Of a DNA stretch of 44,893 nt, positions 9,381-17,519 are shown piece after piece. How positions within the stretch are numbered: the first letter of the stretch is position 1; each line of letters opens with the position of its first letter. Under the pieces are notes generated by a model. It was not told where the DNA came from. It saw only the letters and a list, made by a program, of their open reading frames with translations, and did no database searches. Made by a program: the position numbers and the translations under genes. Source of the DNA: Akkermansiaceae bacterium (GTDB lineage Bacteria; Verrucomicrobiota; Verrucomicrobiia; Verrucomicrobiales; Akkermansiaceae); assembly GCA_903837825.1 (NCBI GenBank), contig CAILVZ010000057.1, positions 1 through 44,893 of the forward strand. The letters are read 5' to 3'.

Positions 9381-10010
9381 ATGTCCATACCCGACATCAT
9401 GATCGAGTCAAAGATCACCCGAATCTCGAATTTTCCCATTTCGGTGGGCGAAGACCAGGCGGGTGATGCAGCGGTGTTGATCCATCGGATGGCGAGGGGA
9501 GAAGGTGATGCTCTGGCGGAACTTCATGGTATGTGGAGCCCGATTCTGTTAGGGGCAGCTGTCAGGATGCTGGGAGATCGCCACGAGGCTGAGGAAATCG
9601 TCCAAGATACCTTTGTTCGGATGTGGCACCGCGCGGTTGACTATGATCCGCTTCAGTCCCCGCCCTTCGCATGGGCTTTCGCCGTGATGCGAGGCTATTG
9701 CATTGACCGTCTGCGCTACCGGCACCGGGGTAAGCGCGATTCTTCACGCGTGGTGCCCATCCACCTGCATGTGCCTGCCGAAGAGAGCGAGGAGGCGCAG
9801 GTGATGATGAGAGATGACTGGCGCCGGATCCGTACCGCGCTGCAAATTTTACCGCTCGAAGAACGCAAATGTTTGGAGCTTGCAGTTTTCTTGGAATACA
9901 CCCATTCGGAAATCTCTGTGCACTTAAGCACTCCGTTGGGGACAGTGAAAAACCGACTCCGCCGTGCCTTGGACAAGGTGCGCAACCATCTATCAAGTTA
10001 TGAGTTCTGA
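9381..10010 (+). CDS. ECF-family RNA polymerase sigma factor
   Basis: A 209-residue group IV sigma factor. Region 2 is clear (LLGAAVRMLGDRHEAEEIVQDTFVRMWHRA, with the core-binding and -10-reading helices), and region 4 carries the helix-turn-helix ILPLEERKCLELAVFLEYTHSEIS...GTVKNRLRRALDKVR. The arrangement resembles the SigK-type group, whose partner is a membrane-bound RskA-like anti-sigma factor. That fits the next gene, which overlaps this one by 11 bases (ATG at 10000, stop at 10008-10010), a sign of translational coupling. The first 25 residues or so precede the conserved core and the start could lie a little further in. I could not identify its own promoter motif. Confidence 0.93.
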   Translation: MSIPDIMIESKITRISNFPISVGEDQAGDAAVLIHRMARGEGDALAELHGMWSPILLGAAVRMLGDRHEAEEIVQDTFVRMWHRAVDYDPLQSPPFAWAFAVMRGYCIDRLRYRHRGKRDSSRVVPIHLHVPAEESEEAQVMMRDDWRRIRTALQILPLEERKCLELAVFLEYTHSEISVHLSTPLGTVKNRLRRALDKVRNHLSSYEF

Positions 10011-11064
10011 TCCTCACGAAGCCGCCGCCTGGCGGGCATTTGGAATGCTTGACTCGGACGAAGCCGCTGGCTTTGACGAGGCCATGCGCCAAGACTCCGA
10101 GTTGAGAGACGCCTACGGCGAAATAAACCATCTGTGCGCTGCGATCGCGGCAGCCAGCGTCGCGCCGATCACCCCCCGTGCAGGACAATTGGAACGGATA
10201 CAAGCTCGCTTGGGTCTTCAATCTTCAAAGTCGGCGAATTGGCTGGGTGTCTCAGGTTGGGCTGCTGCGGCTGCGGCAGTTGCGTTCATCCTAATCGTGG
10301 ATCAAAAATCGCCCGCGCCGATGGAAAGTGTCAAAAACAGCGCCCCTCCCCATGCCGGCAAGCCTGAGGTGCACCGAATTCAAAAAAACACGCAGCAAGT
10401 GGCTACTGCGGATGAGTCCCCAGACCAGGCTCCGGAAGTCGACCCCGAGGTGGACCAAGAGCTTGGTGGCGAAGATAAAACAGCCAAGGCACAGGTCGCC
10501 ACCGATGAGAGCAATACGAAGTCGGTGGCGAAGGCTGAAACGAGAGACCTTCTCCGTGAGATCACAGTCTTACGTGAGAAACTTGAGAGCGTAGAAAAAC
10601 GTGAACAGCAACGATTGGAGCCAGTTCAAGGGTTGGCGTGGCCGATCGTGATGACGATGAGGCCACCACAGGCCACGGCCCAGATCGTCGCTGCAAATGA
10701 TGCCGACAATTCAGTGGTGGGGTTGCTCGGTGATGCGCTAGCGGCAAAGTCAGCTTCTGTAGCGGATCCAGCAGCGCAGGGGGATGTGAAACCTCCATCT
10801 GCCGTACCGATTTATGATCCGGCGACGGGGGAGGGAACTCTTGTCGCAAGCAATGTGTCAGACACGAATTTATGGGTTATCCCGAGGGGTGGAGAACAAC
10901 CGTTTTTGCTGGGTAGAATTCCCCAAAGCAGTGCGGCATACGAATCCGTAGGCTTCAGGCTTCCCACAGGCACCATTCCAGCCAATTTCATCATCACCAA
11001 CGATTCCGAAGGAAAAGACGCCCCACCATCCGCGGCGAACACGATTCTGACTGGGCCGAAGTGA
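10000..11064 (+). CDS. membrane-bound anti-sigma factor (RskA-like)
   Basis: The cognate regulator of the ECF sigma factor, judged by the 11-base overlap. From the ATG at 10000 it has 354 residues. The N-terminal cytoplasmic part (1-78: DPHEAAAWRAFGMLDSDEAAGF...) is the helical sigma-binding region; it lacks the HxxxCxxC zinc motif of ZAS anti-sigma factors. One transmembrane helix follows at 81-100 (WLGVSGWAAAAAAVAFILIV), then a long acidic and coiled-coil-like periplasmic linker (DLLREITVLREKLESVEKREQQ). The C-terminal domain resembles the RskA extracytoplasmic domain (NLWVIPRGGEQPFLLGRIPQS). Release of the sigma factor would need proteolysis or a conformational signal; no site-2 protease gene is adjacent. 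The 270 bases after it carry no gene. Confidence 0.85.
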   Translation: MSSDPHEAAAWRAFGMLDSDEAAGFDEAMRQDSELRDAYGEINHLCAAIAAASVAPITPRAGQLERIQARLGLQSSKSANWLGVSGWAAAAAAVAFILIVDQKSPAPMESVKNSAPPHAGKPEVHRIQKNTQQVATADESPDQAPEVDPEVDQELGGEDKTAKAQVATDESNTKSVAKAETRDLLREITVLREKLESVEKREQQRLEPVQGLAWPIVMTMRPPQATAQIVAANDADNSVVGLLGDALAAKSASVADPAAQGDVKPPSAVPIYDPATGEGTLVASNVSDTNLWVIPRGGEQPFLLGRIPQSSAAYESVGFRLPTGTIPANFIITNDSEGKDAPPSAANTILTGPK

Positions 11065-11334
11065 GGGTGATCTTCAGGTGGTGCGTAGCGAAAAGTGTCG
11101 CATCGGCGCGCGATCTTTCTGCATTGGGTCGGCGGCCGGGGTCGGTTTTTTAGGGATTTTGGGGGCAAAAAGATGCATTTTTTTGGCGAAAATCAATCCT
11201 TGCCAAGTCATTTTTTAGTGGCTAAAGACATGGCGTTCATTTTGCAAATTCGCAAATGAGCGCACTTTGTCTGGTCTTTTACGCCATGGTCTCGGGAAGT
11301 GTTGAATGTGATGGCGTGATAAGAATAGACAAAA

Positions 11335-11793
11335 ATGGACATCTACGTGGGCAACTTGCCCTACTCCGCTACTGAAGAAGACGTTACAGGACTCTTCGCC
11401 GCTTATGGACCCGTTGAACGGGTTAAAATCATCACCGACCGTGAAACAGGCCGATCCAAGGGATTTGCATTCGTGACACTCGGCGATCAGAGTCAACTGA
11501 ACGCTTCGATCGAGGCACTCAATGGCTACGACTATCAGGGCCGCGCGCTTCGCGTGAATGCCTCTGAGCCAAAAGAAGCACGTCCCGGTGGCTTCCGTCC
11601 AAGTGGCGGTGGCGGTGGCGGCGGTGGCTACGGCGGTGAGCGTCGTGGTGGCGGTGGCGGCGGCTACGGCGGTGAGCGTCGTGGTGGCGGTGGCGGCGGC
11701 TACGGTGGTGATCGTCGCGGTGGCGGCGGTGGCTACAAAGGCGGTGGCGGCGGCGGCTACAAAGGCGGCGGCGGTGGTGGCGGTTGGGATTGA
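11335..11793 (+). CDS. RRM-domain RNA-binding protein with glycine-rich tail
   Basis: A 152-residue single-RRM protein. RNP2 is IYVGNLPY (3-10) and RNP1 is KGFAFVTL (42-49), both with the aromatic residues that stack on RNA bases. Residues 91-152 form a tail of glycine with tyrosine and arginine (three [16 protein letters not shown] units, then GGYK units). Similar proteins occur in cyanobacteria, where several are cold-induced, and in Verrucomicrobiota; whether this one is cold-regulated is inference. The 5' region is long: a weak promoter-like TTGCCA (11200) with 17-base spacing to TAAAGA (11223) would leave a leader of about 100 bases. A strong terminator follows at 11829. Confidence 0.95.
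   Translation: MDIYVGNLPYSATEEDVTGLFAAYGPVERVKIITDRETGRSKGFAFVTLGDQSQLNASIEALNGYDYQGRALRVNASEPKEARPGGFRPSGGGGGGGGYGGERRGGGGGGYGGERRGGGGGGYGGDRRGGGGGYKGGGGGGYKGGGGGGGWD
11611..11718 (+). repeat. 36-bp tandem repeat in the RRM protein gene (3 units)
   Basis: Three head-to-tail units of 36 bases (11611-11646, 11647-11682, 11683-11718), each encoding [12 protein letters not shown] or [12 protein letters not shown]. Units 2 and 3 are nearly identical in DNA. Two shorter GGGGG(G)YK units continue to about 11766. The purine/GGT-GGC monotony makes slippage and copy-number change likely. Confidence 0.9.
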
Positions 11794-11828
11794 TCCTTAG
11801 CCACCTACCAAATCGTTTTCATTTCAAG

Positions 11829-11863
11829 CGACCAGTCTTTGTGATCAAAGGCTGGTCGTTTTT
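11829..11863 (+). terminator. rho-independent terminator after the RRM gene
   Basis: A 13-base stem CGACCAGTCTTTG (11829-11841) pairs with CAAAGGCTGGTCG (11846-11858) through one G-T wobble, around the loop TGAT, followed by TTTTT (11859-11863). It lies 35 bases after the RRM stop and just before the convergent end of folC. It lacks a T-run in the other direction. Confidence 0.9.
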
Positions 11864-11871
11864 GTATCACA

Positions 11872-13083
11872 TCACTGCGAACTGCTCTGAAAGTGTCCTG
11901 AGGTTAGGATTGCCCGTGCCTCACCGACGAGAAAGAGGGAGCCCGCCACTAGAATTTTGTTACCCTCTAGGGTTGCGGCGGCCATGGCGTCCTTCAAGCA
12001 CTTGAATTTTTCATGCGGAGGGGCATCCGCCGGCAGGAAGCTGGCGAGTTCATCGACCCCGCAAGCTCGTGGAGTGTCAACGGGGCAAAGAAAGAGGGTG
12101 GTGGCGAGGGGTGCCAGAATGGCTAGGATGCTGGGAATGTCCTTGCCCTCCACCGCGCTGAAAACGAGTGCGGCCTTCTCGTGGGGGAAGGTCGATTCCC
12201 AGGTGGCGCGCAGGGCTTCTGCGGATTGAGGGTTGTGAGCGCCGTCGAGCACGATGCCCGGCTGGATCCTTTCGAACCTACCAGGCCATTGCACATGGCT
12301 GAGACCATATCGGACGCCGTCTGAGCTCAGAGCAATCCCTACGCGATGAAGTGCTGCGACGGCGAGTGCGGCATTCCACGTTTGATGATCTCCAGCGAGC
12401 GCCATGGGATAACCCAGTAGAGGTTCTGTTAGAAATTCTAGGGGCGACCGGCTTTCGTTGGCCTCCTGCTCTAGCACTCGTTGCACGGATTCTGCTTGGG
12501 GTGCTGAGACCACGGGTTTCCCGCTGACAAAGATGCCGGCCTTTTCTTTGGCAATCTCCTCCAATGAGTTTCCCAGCCATTGCATGTGGTCCAGTCCGAT
12601 CGGTGTGATCACGCAGACGTCAGCAGGCACTGCAGTCGTTGCATCCAACCTGCCGCCCATGCCGGTTTCCAAAACGATGATCTCACACTCCCGCATGCGG
12701 AACCAACGCATCGCAAGAACCATCGTGATCTCAAAAAACGTCGGATGGTGTTCCATCGATTCGCACAGCGTGCGCAATTCTGTTAGCATTGCAGCGCATG
12801 GTTCCTCGGGGATCTCTTCGCCGCTCACTTTGATGCGTTCGCGGTAGTCGATGAGGTGAGGCGAGGTGAATAGCCCGCAGCGCTGGCCACAGGCGCGCGC
12901 GATACTATCGATCATCGCACAGGTACTCCCTTTGCCATTGGTGCCTGCCACATGGATCACCTTCACTCCGTGGGACGGGTAGGCGAGAAATTCTTTGAGA
13001 AGTTGGCGGGATCCATCGAGGCCTAGCTTGATGCCGAACATCTGGGTGGAAAATAGCCAATCCAATGCGTCTGGGTAGTCCAT
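11872..13083 (-). CDS. folC: dihydrofolate synthase / folylpolyglutamate synthase
   Basis: ATP-dependent ligase of the Mur-ligase superfamily that adds glutamate to dihydropteroate and to folates. The 403-residue protein carries the P-loop AGTNGKGST (46-54), TSPHLIDYRERI (the omega-loop/folate segment), LETGMGGRLDATT, the GLDHM and KAGIF segments, and the C-terminal domain start VLDGAHNPQSA. The length is normal to slightly short. It is transcribed toward the RRM gene and divergently from the PfkB kinase gene, with 198 bases between the two starts. Whether it has both activities or one cannot be decided from sequence alone. Confidence 0.95.
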   Translation of the reverse strand: MDYPDALDWLFSTQMFGIKLGLDGSRQLLKEFLAYPSHGVKVIHVAGTNGKGSTCAMIDSIARACGQRCGLFTSPHLIDYRERIKVSGEEIPEEPCAAMLTELRTLCESMEHHPTFFEITMVLAMRWFRMRECEIIVLETGMGGRLDATTAVPADVCVITPIGLDHMQWLGNSLEEIAKEKAGIFVSGKPVVSAPQAESVQRVLEQEANESRSPLEFLTEPLLGYPMALAGDHQTWNAALAVAALHRVGIALSSDGVRYGLSHVQWPGRFERIQPGIVLDGAHNPQSAEALRATWESTFPHEKAALVFSAVEGKDIPSILAILAPLATTLFLCPVDTPRACGVDELASFLPADAPPHEKFKCLKDAMAAATLEGNKILVAGSLFLVGEARAILTSGHFQSSSQ

Positions 13084-13281
13084 GGTCTGCCCCCATCCAT
13101 CACTCGGATTTGTGATTCTGCCAAGTCGTGATTTTCATAGGGGCGGATGAAATGCCCTTGGCGGATGGATTGGGAGTAACGGCAAGGGGACGGATGTCTT
13201 GTCCCTCATGCATTGTGGCTTGCTTGAAACGGCGATTCGCGTTCAAATTCCGAGCGCCGCTTTCCGGATCTTTCAATCATC

Positions 13282-14238
13282 ATGTCCAGTCCTCAGTCCT
13301 CACCCCGTGTCGTCATCGGCGGCACCATCGCAATCGATCACGTTAAAACTCCGGATGCGGAGGCAAGCAACCTCTTGGGTGGGTCCGCAGCCTATGCCGC
13401 TCTAGCGGCATCCTTTTTCAGTCGCCCTATCGACTTGGTGGGGATCATCGGTCATGATTTCCCGCAAGAGCATCTCGACATGTTGGAGGGCAGGGGCGTC
13501 TCGCTCGATGGGGTGGAACGTTCTGAAAGCGAATCCTTCACTTGGGCTGGCGAGTATCACGCCAACATGAACGAGCGCACCACCCACCATGTGGGACTTA
13601 ATGTATTAGAGAGTTGGAAGGTCAAGGTTCCTGCGGCCTCTGCAGGATCTCCCATCGTGGTGTTGGCCAACATGTCTCCGGATAACCAGCTTGAAATGCT
13701 CGACCAGTGCGGTGTTGGCGGTTCCGATGCTACGCAGTGTCCAGGCTTTGTGATCGCTGACACGATGGATCTCTGGATCGACATTGCCAATGAGCGTCTA
13801 CATCAGGTTTTGCCGCGACTCGATTTGTTTGTATTGAATGAAGGGGAGGCTCGTACGCTCGCGGGTACATCGAATCTAGTGAAGGCTGGAAAAATTCTGC
13901 TAGAAAAAGGACCGCGCCACGTGGTGGTCAAACTCGGCGAGTTTGGAGCCATGCTATTTTCTAAAAATGGTGAGATCTTTCGTTGCTCTGCCTATCCGTT
14001 AGATGCTGTGGCCGATCCCACGGGAGCGGGTGACACATTCTTGGGGGGCATGGCCGGATATTTGGCGTCGCAAGGTCATCCACCGTATGAGACGCCTGCG
14101 TTGCGCCAAGCGATCATTCATGGATCGATGTTAGCTTCGTTCACTTGCGAAGCGTTTTCGACCCGCCGGATGGAGACTCTTGATGCGAATGAGCTACAAG
14201 CGCGGATCGAGGATTTTCGAGCCACGACACATTGGTGA
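13282..14238 (+). CDS. PfkB-family (ribokinase-like) carbohydrate kinase
   Basis: A 318-residue cytoplasmic sugar or nucleoside kinase. The N-terminus has the substrate-loop glycines (LLGGSAAYAALA, 31-42). The C-terminal PfkB signature DPTGAGDTF (245-253) holds the catalytic base D251 and the anion hole. The middle (FVLNEGEARTLAG) is also typical. The large N-terminal lid is short and the glycine pair GG is followed by SAAYAA, as in a group of verrucomicrobial and planctomycete PfkB proteins often annotated as sugar kinase; the substrate is not known. It ends 18 bases from the end of the convergent PP2C gene. The 198 bases upstream contain no recognisable RNA gene. Confidence 0.92.
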   Translation: MSSPQSSPRVVIGGTIAIDHVKTPDAEASNLLGGSAAYAALAASFFSRPIDLVGIIGHDFPQEHLDMLEGRGVSLDGVERSESESFTWAGEYHANMNERTTHHVGLNVLESWKVKVPAASAGSPIVVLANMSPDNQLEMLDQCGVGGSDATQCPGFVIADTMDLWIDIANERLHQVLPRLDLFVLNEGEARTLAGTSNLVKAGKILLEKGPRHVVVKLGEFGAMLFSKNGEIFRCSAYPLDAVADPTGAGDTFLGGMAGYLASQGHPPYETPALRQAIIHGSMLASFTCEAFSTRRMETLDANELQARIEDFRATTHW

Positions 14239-14256
14239 TTAGGGGGAGGGGAGAGG

Positions 14257-15699
14257 CTAACGTTTTTCGATCGCGACTAGGGTGATGTCGTCCATTTGTG
14301 GACCATCGCCAGTGAACTGAGCGAGTTCTTCCTGCATTCGATTGAGAATGGCCTCAGCCCCGAGCGGTGCTGCCATTCTGAACGATTCGCACATCCGCTC
14401 CATCCCGAATTCCTCTTCTTCCTTGTCGATGGCTTCCTTGACGCCGTCGGTGTAGAATAGCACGCAGTCGCCGGCCTTGAGTTCGACTTCTTGGTCTCGG
14501 GTGATCCGTTCGAATACTGAGCCACTATCGATGCCAAGAGCGAGGCCAGGTGATCTGAGGAGTTCGACTTTCCCGGTTTCTCGCCGGAAGAGCAATGCGG
14601 GTTCATGGCCCGCGCGAGAGAGGGTGAGCGTGTCGTTGGCTGTGTTGATGATGCCATAGGACATGCTGATGAACATGTCTTCGCGAATGTCTGGGAAGAG
14701 TTGCCGGTTGACTGCGGCCATGACACTGGAGGGTGATGCCTCACTTGAAGCAAAGGATCGCAGCGAACTTCGGCACATCGCCATCAACAAGCCAGCTGGC
14801 ACGCCCTTGCCTGAGACGTCCGCGATGGCGACGCCAAATTTTTGGTCACCTAGGTCGATGTAGTCGTAGTAGTCGCCGCTGATGATTCGTGCGGGGACGT
14901 TGGTTCCACTGATTTTAAATCCATGGAGCAAAGGATCTTCTTGGGGAAGCAAGACGCGTTGGACCTCGCGTGCGTTGTTAAGCTCTCCTTCGATGGCCCG
15001 TTTTTCGTGAGCTTCTCGGTGGATGCGAGCGTTGCCGATGGCGAATGACGATTGTTCGGCGATCGAGCGGAAGACCGCGAAGTCGTTGCTTGTGAAATTT
15101 CCATCTGCGTGGCGGCGTGCGACCACGAGGACTCCCATGTCTTTGTTTGCATGGCGCAAGGGAGATACGAGCGCGGAGACGTCGTCGGCGTACCCGATGA
15201 AGGCGTCACGAAATGCCGGGTGGTTCTTGATGTCTGGCACATGGATCGGCTCCCCAACGCTCAGGCAGTGGCCAAGGATCCCCTCATCGATCGAGAGTCG
15301 GGACAAGCGAAGGTGGCTCTCCAGTGCGCGTGGGTCCCGTTTTGCTCGGTTGCGGATTTCCATCGGGATTCCGACCAAGGGTGGGCATTCGTCCGAGATG
15401 TAGGCTGGGTTGAGGAAATTCCCATCGGCATTGACGAAATAAATCGCTCCGCCGCGGGCACTGACGACTTTGTCCACGCCCTCCACGATGATGCGGGAGA
15501 TCACCGATGGTTCGGGTTCATTTTCGATTGCCAGCCCCAAGTCATGGAGGAAGGCAAACATGCGTTGTTCGCCACGTTCGAGGTCGCCGAAGCGTTGGCG
15601 GATTTTTCGGGCCTTGCGCCGTTGGTTTTGTAGGGCGAGCGACAAGGCAATGATGAGCACCGTAAAGGCAATGAACAAAATGGCGGTGGGATCTTGCAT
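14257..15699 (-). CDS. membrane-anchored GAF-PP2C (SpoIIE/RsbU-type) serine phosphatase
   Basis: A 480-residue signalling phosphatase. It begins with one N-terminal transmembrane helix (about 6-24, AILFIAFTVLIIALSLAL), then a short coiled linker and a GAF sensor domain (about 60-225). The SpoIIE-type PP2C domain has the metal-binding motifs ISGDYYDY, ADVSGKGVPAGL, SRAGHEPALL, YTDGVKEA and MDDITLVAIEK. Such enzymes dephosphorylate a STAS-domain anti-sigma antagonist. The gene directly upstream on the same strand encodes a STAS protein, so the pair probably forms a partner-switching module. No serine kinase of the RsbW type is in the window. The 41-base gap between the two genes indicates co-transcription. 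Confidence 0.93.
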   Translation of the reverse strand: MQDPTAILFIAFTVLIIALSLALQNQRRKARKIRQRFGDLERGEQRMFAFLHDLGLAIENEPEPSVISRIIVEGVDKVVSARGGAIYFVNADGNFLNPAYISDECPPLVGIPMEIRNRAKRDPRALESHLRLSRLSIDEGILGHCLSVGEPIHVPDIKNHPAFRDAFIGYADDVSALVSPLRHANKDMGVLVVARRHADGNFTSNDFAVFRSIAEQSSFAIGNARIHREAHEKRAIEGELNNAREVQRVLLPQEDPLLHGFKISGTNVPARIISGDYYDYIDLGDQKFGVAIADVSGKGVPAGLLMAMCRSSLRSFASSEASPSSVMAAVNRQLFPDIREDMFISMSYGIINTANDTLTLSRAGHEPALLFRRETGKVELLRSPGLALGIDSGSVFERITRDQEVELKAGDCVLFYTDGVKEAIDKEEEEFGMERMCESFRMAAPLGAEAILNRMQEELAQFTGDGPQMDDITLVAIEKR

Positions 15700-15740
15700 C
15701 GTCGGTGGTCAGTGAGTCAGATGCATGATCGCGCGGGGGA

Positions 15741-16295
15741 TCACTTGTTGGGTGATTCTGGTTTCTCCGCCAGCTCGGATTCTAACAGCGTGACGACATT
15801 GGCGAAGGCACGGGTATTTTTTTCGTTGGTTTTTGAGAGAACTTGGTGTGCGTCAAGCACGTGTCGGGTTTGTTGAAACTGGCTTGGTGGTGGGAGAGGA
15901 TCAAGCCGGGTGAGGTTGCTTCGAATCGAAGCGATGGTCTGCATCCAGTCGGCCTCCTGCGGGTCGATTTCCATGAGGAAGTCTAATCCCAAGTCTTCGA
16001 GTGAGCGGCGGTTGCGATCGCCAGCGTCTGCGACTTGGATGCCGCTCTCTGGTTGCGTGGGCAAGCGACCTGCTAGACCGGCAAGAGTTCCCATGAAGGT
16101 AGAATCCATCCCAGTGCAGGCTCCGAGATCAACCACGATCCGTTTTTCTCCCGCAGCGATGCGTTCCATGCCAAATTCCTTGATGGCAGGGCTGGTCATG
16201 AATGAACCTTTCCCTTCACAACGGATCCAGGTGAATCCCTCGAAGATTCCAACTAAAATGGGGCATTCCGCGCTCACAGATGAAAGAGCCGTCAT
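15741..16295 (-). CDS. STAS-domain protein (anti-sigma-factor antagonist type)
   Basis: A 184-residue protein. The STAS fold covers about residues 12-110. The segment IVVDLGACTGMDSTFMGTLAGL contains the usual aspartate-serine pair at the start of helix 2 (D64, S65); in SpoIIAA/RsbV this serine is the phosphorylation site. The C-terminal 70 residues are an extra helical tail (SQFQQTRHVLDAHQVLSKTNEKN) not found in minimal SpoIIAA. The downstream PP2C gene is the likely partner phosphatase. A good promoter lies immediately upstream (16317-16345), giving a very short leader. No clear Shine-Dalgarno sequence is visible before the ATG. Confidence 0.88.
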   Translation of the reverse strand: MTALSSVSAECPILVGIFEGFTWIRCEGKGSFMTSPAIKEFGMERIAAGEKRIVVDLGACTGMDSTFMGTLAGLAGRLPTQPESGIQVADAGDRNRRSLEDLGLDFLMEIDPQEADWMQTIASIRSNLTRLDPLPPPSQFQQTRHVLDAHQVLSKTNEKNTRAFANVVTLLESELAEKPESPNK

Positions 16296-16316
16296 TTGAA
16301 CGGCAAGTACTTAGCG

Positions 16317-16345
16317 AGTATAAAATCGCAGAGCTCTTAGGTCAA
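16317..16345 (-). promoter_or_regulatory. sigma70-type promoter for the STAS-PP2C unit
   Basis: On the - strand, TTGACC (complement of 16340-16345) and TATACT (complement of 16317-16322) are separated by exactly 17 bases. Each hexamer matches the consensus at five of six positions. Transcription would start near 16310, about 15 bases before the STAS start codon. Confidence 0.65.
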
Positions 16346-16369
16346 CCATCCATCTAAAAATTCAGCAAG

Positions 16370-16828
16370 TCAGCGCCAAAGATACGACTTGCGGGTTGAA
16401 ATCACTTGGTCGCCGCGTTGAAGGGTCGCTTTCCATGCGAGAACTTTGCCGTGCTTGGAATAATTTTCGCCAATGATGGCAAATTCTGCGGTGCCGCTGG
16501 CATCCGAGGAGGGGAAAGTTTGAGTCAGCTGTTTGATTTGGCTGGCGGTGGCCCCTTGCTGGTATTGGAAGGTTACTTTGACCTCACCGGTGCCCTTTCC
16601 AGCGGCATCGTTCCAGTACATCGAGTAGTAAGACCCTAGGCGGTTTTGGCGTTCCGCCATGCTCACTGCCCCGTGCAAGCGCCGCTGCTTTTCCATCGCG
16701 ACCATGGGCTCATCCGTGATCAGCGTGTTTTGGTCAAGAAGCTGGAATTGCTGGACCGTGAGGGCCTGGTGAGGTCCGGTGCATCCAACCAAAAGCCCGA
16801 TTGCGAGAAGACTGAAGTAACGTATCAC
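16370..16828 (-). CDS. small lipoprotein of unknown function
   Basis: From the GTG at 16826-16828 the protein starts MIRYFSLLAIGLLVGCTGPHQ, a lipoprotein signal peptide with the lipobox LVGC, and is about 152 residues long. The frame is open 14 codons further, but that start would put extra residues before the signal peptide. The mature part (TVQQFQLLDQNTLITDEPMVAMEKQRRLHGAV... GEVKVTFQYQQGATASQIKQL... STRKSYLWR) does not match a family I can name. The MEKQRRLHGAVSMAER part resembles verrucomicrobial envelope proteins, but this is only an impression. It is last in the - strand series algH-ribBA-SH3 lipoprotein. Confidence 0.75.
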   Translation of the reverse strand: MIRYFSLLAIGLLVGCTGPHQALTVQQFQLLDQNTLITDEPMVAMEKQRRLHGAVSMAERQNRLGSYYSMYWNDAAGKGTGEVKVTFQYQQGATASQIKQLTQTFPSSDASGTAEFAIIGENYSKHGKVLAWKATLQRGDQVISTRKSYLWR

Positions 16829-16896
16829 GCCATGAGTTAAGGCGGGTGGTGCGACAGATTCAAGAAGCAAGAATTTGCCTTGGGGTGCGGGAGGGA

Positions 16897-17442
16897 TTAG
16901 TGGGTCGGTGCCGTTACAGGCGGCACAGGGATTCCAATTTTTTGAGCGCTGGGGTCTGCAAGGGTGGGAGTCGCGTTGTTTGGAGGTTGTTCGGATGGGT
17001 CGATCACCGGTAGTGGTTCGCCATTGCCATTGCCATTGGTTGGCAGCGGTGGGTATCCGGGGGTGATGGTTTCCGAGGGTTGCGGTGCGGAGTTCGGATT
17101 GAACAACATGACCGCTGGAACGTACCCGATTTCGCCGCTGTCGAGCTCAACCTTCACGTTCACCGAATCGCCGGAAATCACCTTCATCGAAGTGCCTTGC
17201 CTGAGGAGCTTGTCGGCGCTGGAGTTGCTGTTTGGATTGCTTTTGAAAAATGCGGTGTTGTCCACGGCCGCTTGGACAAATTGACCCGCCGAAAACCCGT
17301 TGGTCTGGGTAATGGCTGGGCGTCTGTGGTTGCCGGGTTGTTCTAGTGGGTTGAAGCCATCGTCATCCATTGGGATGCTCGACGTGCTGCAGGCAACTAG
17401 GCCAAGCAAAATAGGGCAGACAAAAGCTGACAAGAATCTCAT
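16897..17442 (-). CDS. lipoprotein with SH3-like domain
   Basis: The ATG at 17440-17442 gives MRFLSAFVCPILLGLVACSTSS, a lipoprotein signal with lipobox LVAC; a longer open frame upstream has no signal character. The protein is 181 residues. After an acidic linker, a bacterial SH3-like module runs from about 65 to 120 (FFKSNPN...ADKLLRQGTSMKVISGDSVNVKVELDSGEIGYVPAVML), typical of cell-wall or envelope-binding modules. The tail is rich in proline, asparagine and glycine (PTNGNGNGEP). It lies 77 bases after ribBA and 68 bases before the small lipoprotein, all on the - strand. Confidence 0.8.
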   Translation of the reverse strand: MRFLSAFVCPILLGLVACSTSSIPMDDDGFNPLEQPGNHRRPAITQTNGFSAGQFVQAAVDNTAFFKSNPNSNSSADKLLRQGTSMKVISGDSVNVKVELDSGEIGYVPAVMLFNPNSAPQPSETITPGYPPLPTNGNGNGEPLPVIDPSEQPPNNATPTLADPSAQKIGIPVPPVTAPTH

Positions 17443-17519
17443 AAGGGCCCTATTCTTGTCAGAATCTGACAATTGGGTCAATGGTATTCCGATGGGTCTT
17501 CTCGAAATCGGACGCAAGT

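Noticed and set aside
13220..13275. tRNA-like T-arm (GTTCAAATTCC) in the folC-pfkB gap
   Set aside because: The flanking bases do not form a T-stem, and no D-arm, anticodon arm or acceptor stem could be paired upstream.
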